Positions 40,032 through 40,954 of a stretch of 40,954 nt of DNA are shown here, one piece after another. Position numbers and translations under genes: made by a program. Location: positions 1-40,954 of the forward strand of contig DASPOR010000052.1 in NCBI GenBank assembly GCA_035625915.1, read 5' to 3'. Under the pieces are notes generated by a model that saw only the letters and a program-made list of their open reading frames with translations, was not told where the DNA came from and did not search any database. This stretch comes from Alphaproteobacteria bacterium. GTDB taxonomy: Bacteria; Pseudomonadota; Alphaproteobacteria; JACZXZ01. How positions within the stretch are numbered: the stretch's first letter is position 1; each line of letters starts with the position of its first letter.

Positions 40032-40954
40032 ATGCGAATTCGACGTCTTATGACCGAGGACGGTAAGTCGCCCTACGAGCGAATCGAATTCCGTACGACA
40101 TCAAGCGAAATTCGCAACCCCGACGGCTCGGTGGTCTTTTGGCTGGAGCGGATCGAGGTCCCGGCGAGCTGGTCGCAAGTGGCGTCGGATGTGCTCGCTC
40201 AGAAATACTTCCGCAAGGCCGGCGTGCCCGCGCGCCTCAAGACCGTCGAGGACAAGGAGACGCCGCCGTGGCTCTGGCGCCGGGTCCGCGACGACGCGGC
40301 ACTCGCTGAGCTTCCGAGGGGCGAGCGCGAGATCGGCGAGACGGACGCGCGACAAGTGTTCGATCGTCTCGCCGGCACGTGGACATACTGGGGCTGGAAG
40401 GGCGGCTATTTTGACGCCGAGGTGGACGCGCGCGCCTACTACGACGAGATGCGCTACATGCTCGCGATGCAAATGGGTGCTCCGAATTCGCCCCAATGGT
40501 TCAACACGGGGCTTCACTGGGCATACGGCATCGACGGACCGTCTCAAGGACACTTCTACGTCGATTTCCAGACGGGAGAACTTGTTCGGTCGGAGTCGGC
40601 CTACGAGCATCCCCAACCCCACGCCTGCTTCATCCAAAGCGTGAACGACGACTTGGTGAACGAAGGCGGCATCATGGACCTCTGGGTTCGCGAGGCGCGC
40701 CTGTTCAAATACGGCTCGGGGACAGGCACCAATTTCTCCAGACTCCGCGGCGACGGCGAGAGGCTTTCGGGCGGAGGCAAATCGTCCGGCATAATGAGCT
40801 TCCTCAAGATCGGCGACCGTGCGGCGGGCGCCATCAAATCCGGCGGAACGACAAGACGCGCCGCGAAGATGGTAACGGTCGATCTCGACCATCCGGACAT
40901 CGAAGAATACATCGACTGGAAAGTGATCGAGGAGCAGAAGGTCGCCTCGCTCGT
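40032..40954 (+). CDS. nrdJ: B12-dependent ribonucleotide reductase (class II), N-terminal part
   Basis: NrdJ reduces ribonucleotides to deoxyribonucleotides with adenosylcobalamin, in or without oxygen. The ATG at 40032 has GAGG 2 bases upstream. The gene runs off the window after 307 codons; the complete family is about 1200 residues. Visible landmarks are WTYWGWKGGYFD (about 117-128), MGAPNSPQWFNTGLHW (148-163), PHACFIQSVND with Cys 199 (first of the redox-active pair in the family), YGSGTGTNFSRLRG (227-240) and GGTTRRAAKMVTVDLDHPDIEEYI (271-294). It is divergent from NDUFA12 and has a pair of NrdR-like boxes upstream. Confidence 0.95.
   Translation, partial: MRIRRLMTEDGKSPYERIEFRTTSSEIRNPDGSVVFWLERIEVPASWSQVASDVLAQKYFRKAGVPARLKTVEDKETPPWLWRRVRDDAALAELPRGEREIGETDARQVFDRLAGTWTYWGWKGGYFDAEVDARAYYDEMRYMLAMQMGAPNSPQWFNTGLHWAYGIDGPSQGHFYVDFQTGELVRSESAYEHPQPHACFIQSVNDDLVNEGGIMDLWVREARLFKYGSGTGTNFSRLRGDGERLSGGGKSSGIMSFLKIGDRAAGAIKSGGTTRRAAKMVTVDLDHPDIEEYIDWKVIEEQKVASL

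Overview
This GC-rich window comes from a flagellated alphaproteobacterium, probably Rhodospirillales-like or another Caulobacter-type lineage. The case rests on CckA, FliX, MotE and DUF6468 proteins, an NDUFA12-type complex I subunit, a one-cysteine alphaproteobacterial DksA, and perfect CtrA-type boxes (TTAA-N7-TTAA) beside sigma-54 promoters. The species cannot be fixed from sequence alone. I see no tRNA, rRNA, insertion sequence, prophage or CRISPR array.

Layout. (1) 1-2.8 kb: two paralogous Sel1-repeat proteins. (2) 3-8.9 kb, minus strand: flgB-flgC-fliE-fliQ-fliR-flhB followed by cckA. (3) 9.2-13.4 kb: csrA, a YfcC-family carrier on the opposite strand, then a plus-strand operon of an FlhB C-terminal-domain homologue, a small coiled-coil protein, fliO and fliP. 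(4) 13.6-22.4 kb, minus strand: fliL-fliM-DUF6468-motE, then cheY-cheZ-two MotB-like proteins-a 1136-residue secreted AMIN-like/TPR protein. (5) 22.7-26.1 kb: flgF-flgG-flgA-flgH behind a sigma-54 promoter, then an unrecognised secreted protein. (6) 27.3-33.8 kb: fliX and dksA on the minus strand, divergent from flgI-flgJ-flgN-like-flgK-flgL-fliW. (7) 34-39.1 kb: housekeeping genes aroQ-accB-accC-aat, then on the minus strand an NDUFA12 gene, two mlaD-like genes, a small conserved-looking gene and a DUF2155 gene. (8) The end of the window holds the start of nrdJ, a B12-dependent ribonucleotide reductase, behind a pair of NrdR-like boxes.

How it works together. The window carries the rod (FlgB, C, F, G, FliE), the rings (FlgH, FlgI, with chaperone FlgA), hook-filament junction (FlgK, L), part of the export gate (FliO, P, Q, R, FlhB), the switch component FliM, FliL, stator-related proteins, and CheY/CheZ. 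Missing from the window are fliF, G, N, I, flhA, motA, the hook genes, flagellin and flbD. The cis-elements suggest the Caulobacter hierarchy: CtrA for early genes (fliX, fhlX-fliOP, probably fliL), sigma-54 for later structural operons (flgF, flgI), with CckA as the kinase at the top of the CtrA pathway. On top of this sits a CsrA/FliW pair, a post-transcriptional flagellin switch best known outside this class.

The best candidate for something undescribed is the cheY-cheZ-motB-like A-motB-like B-AMIN/TPR operon. One MotB-like protein keeps the membrane aspartate and its partner lacks it, no motA is near, and a very large periplasmic protein is translationally coupled to them.
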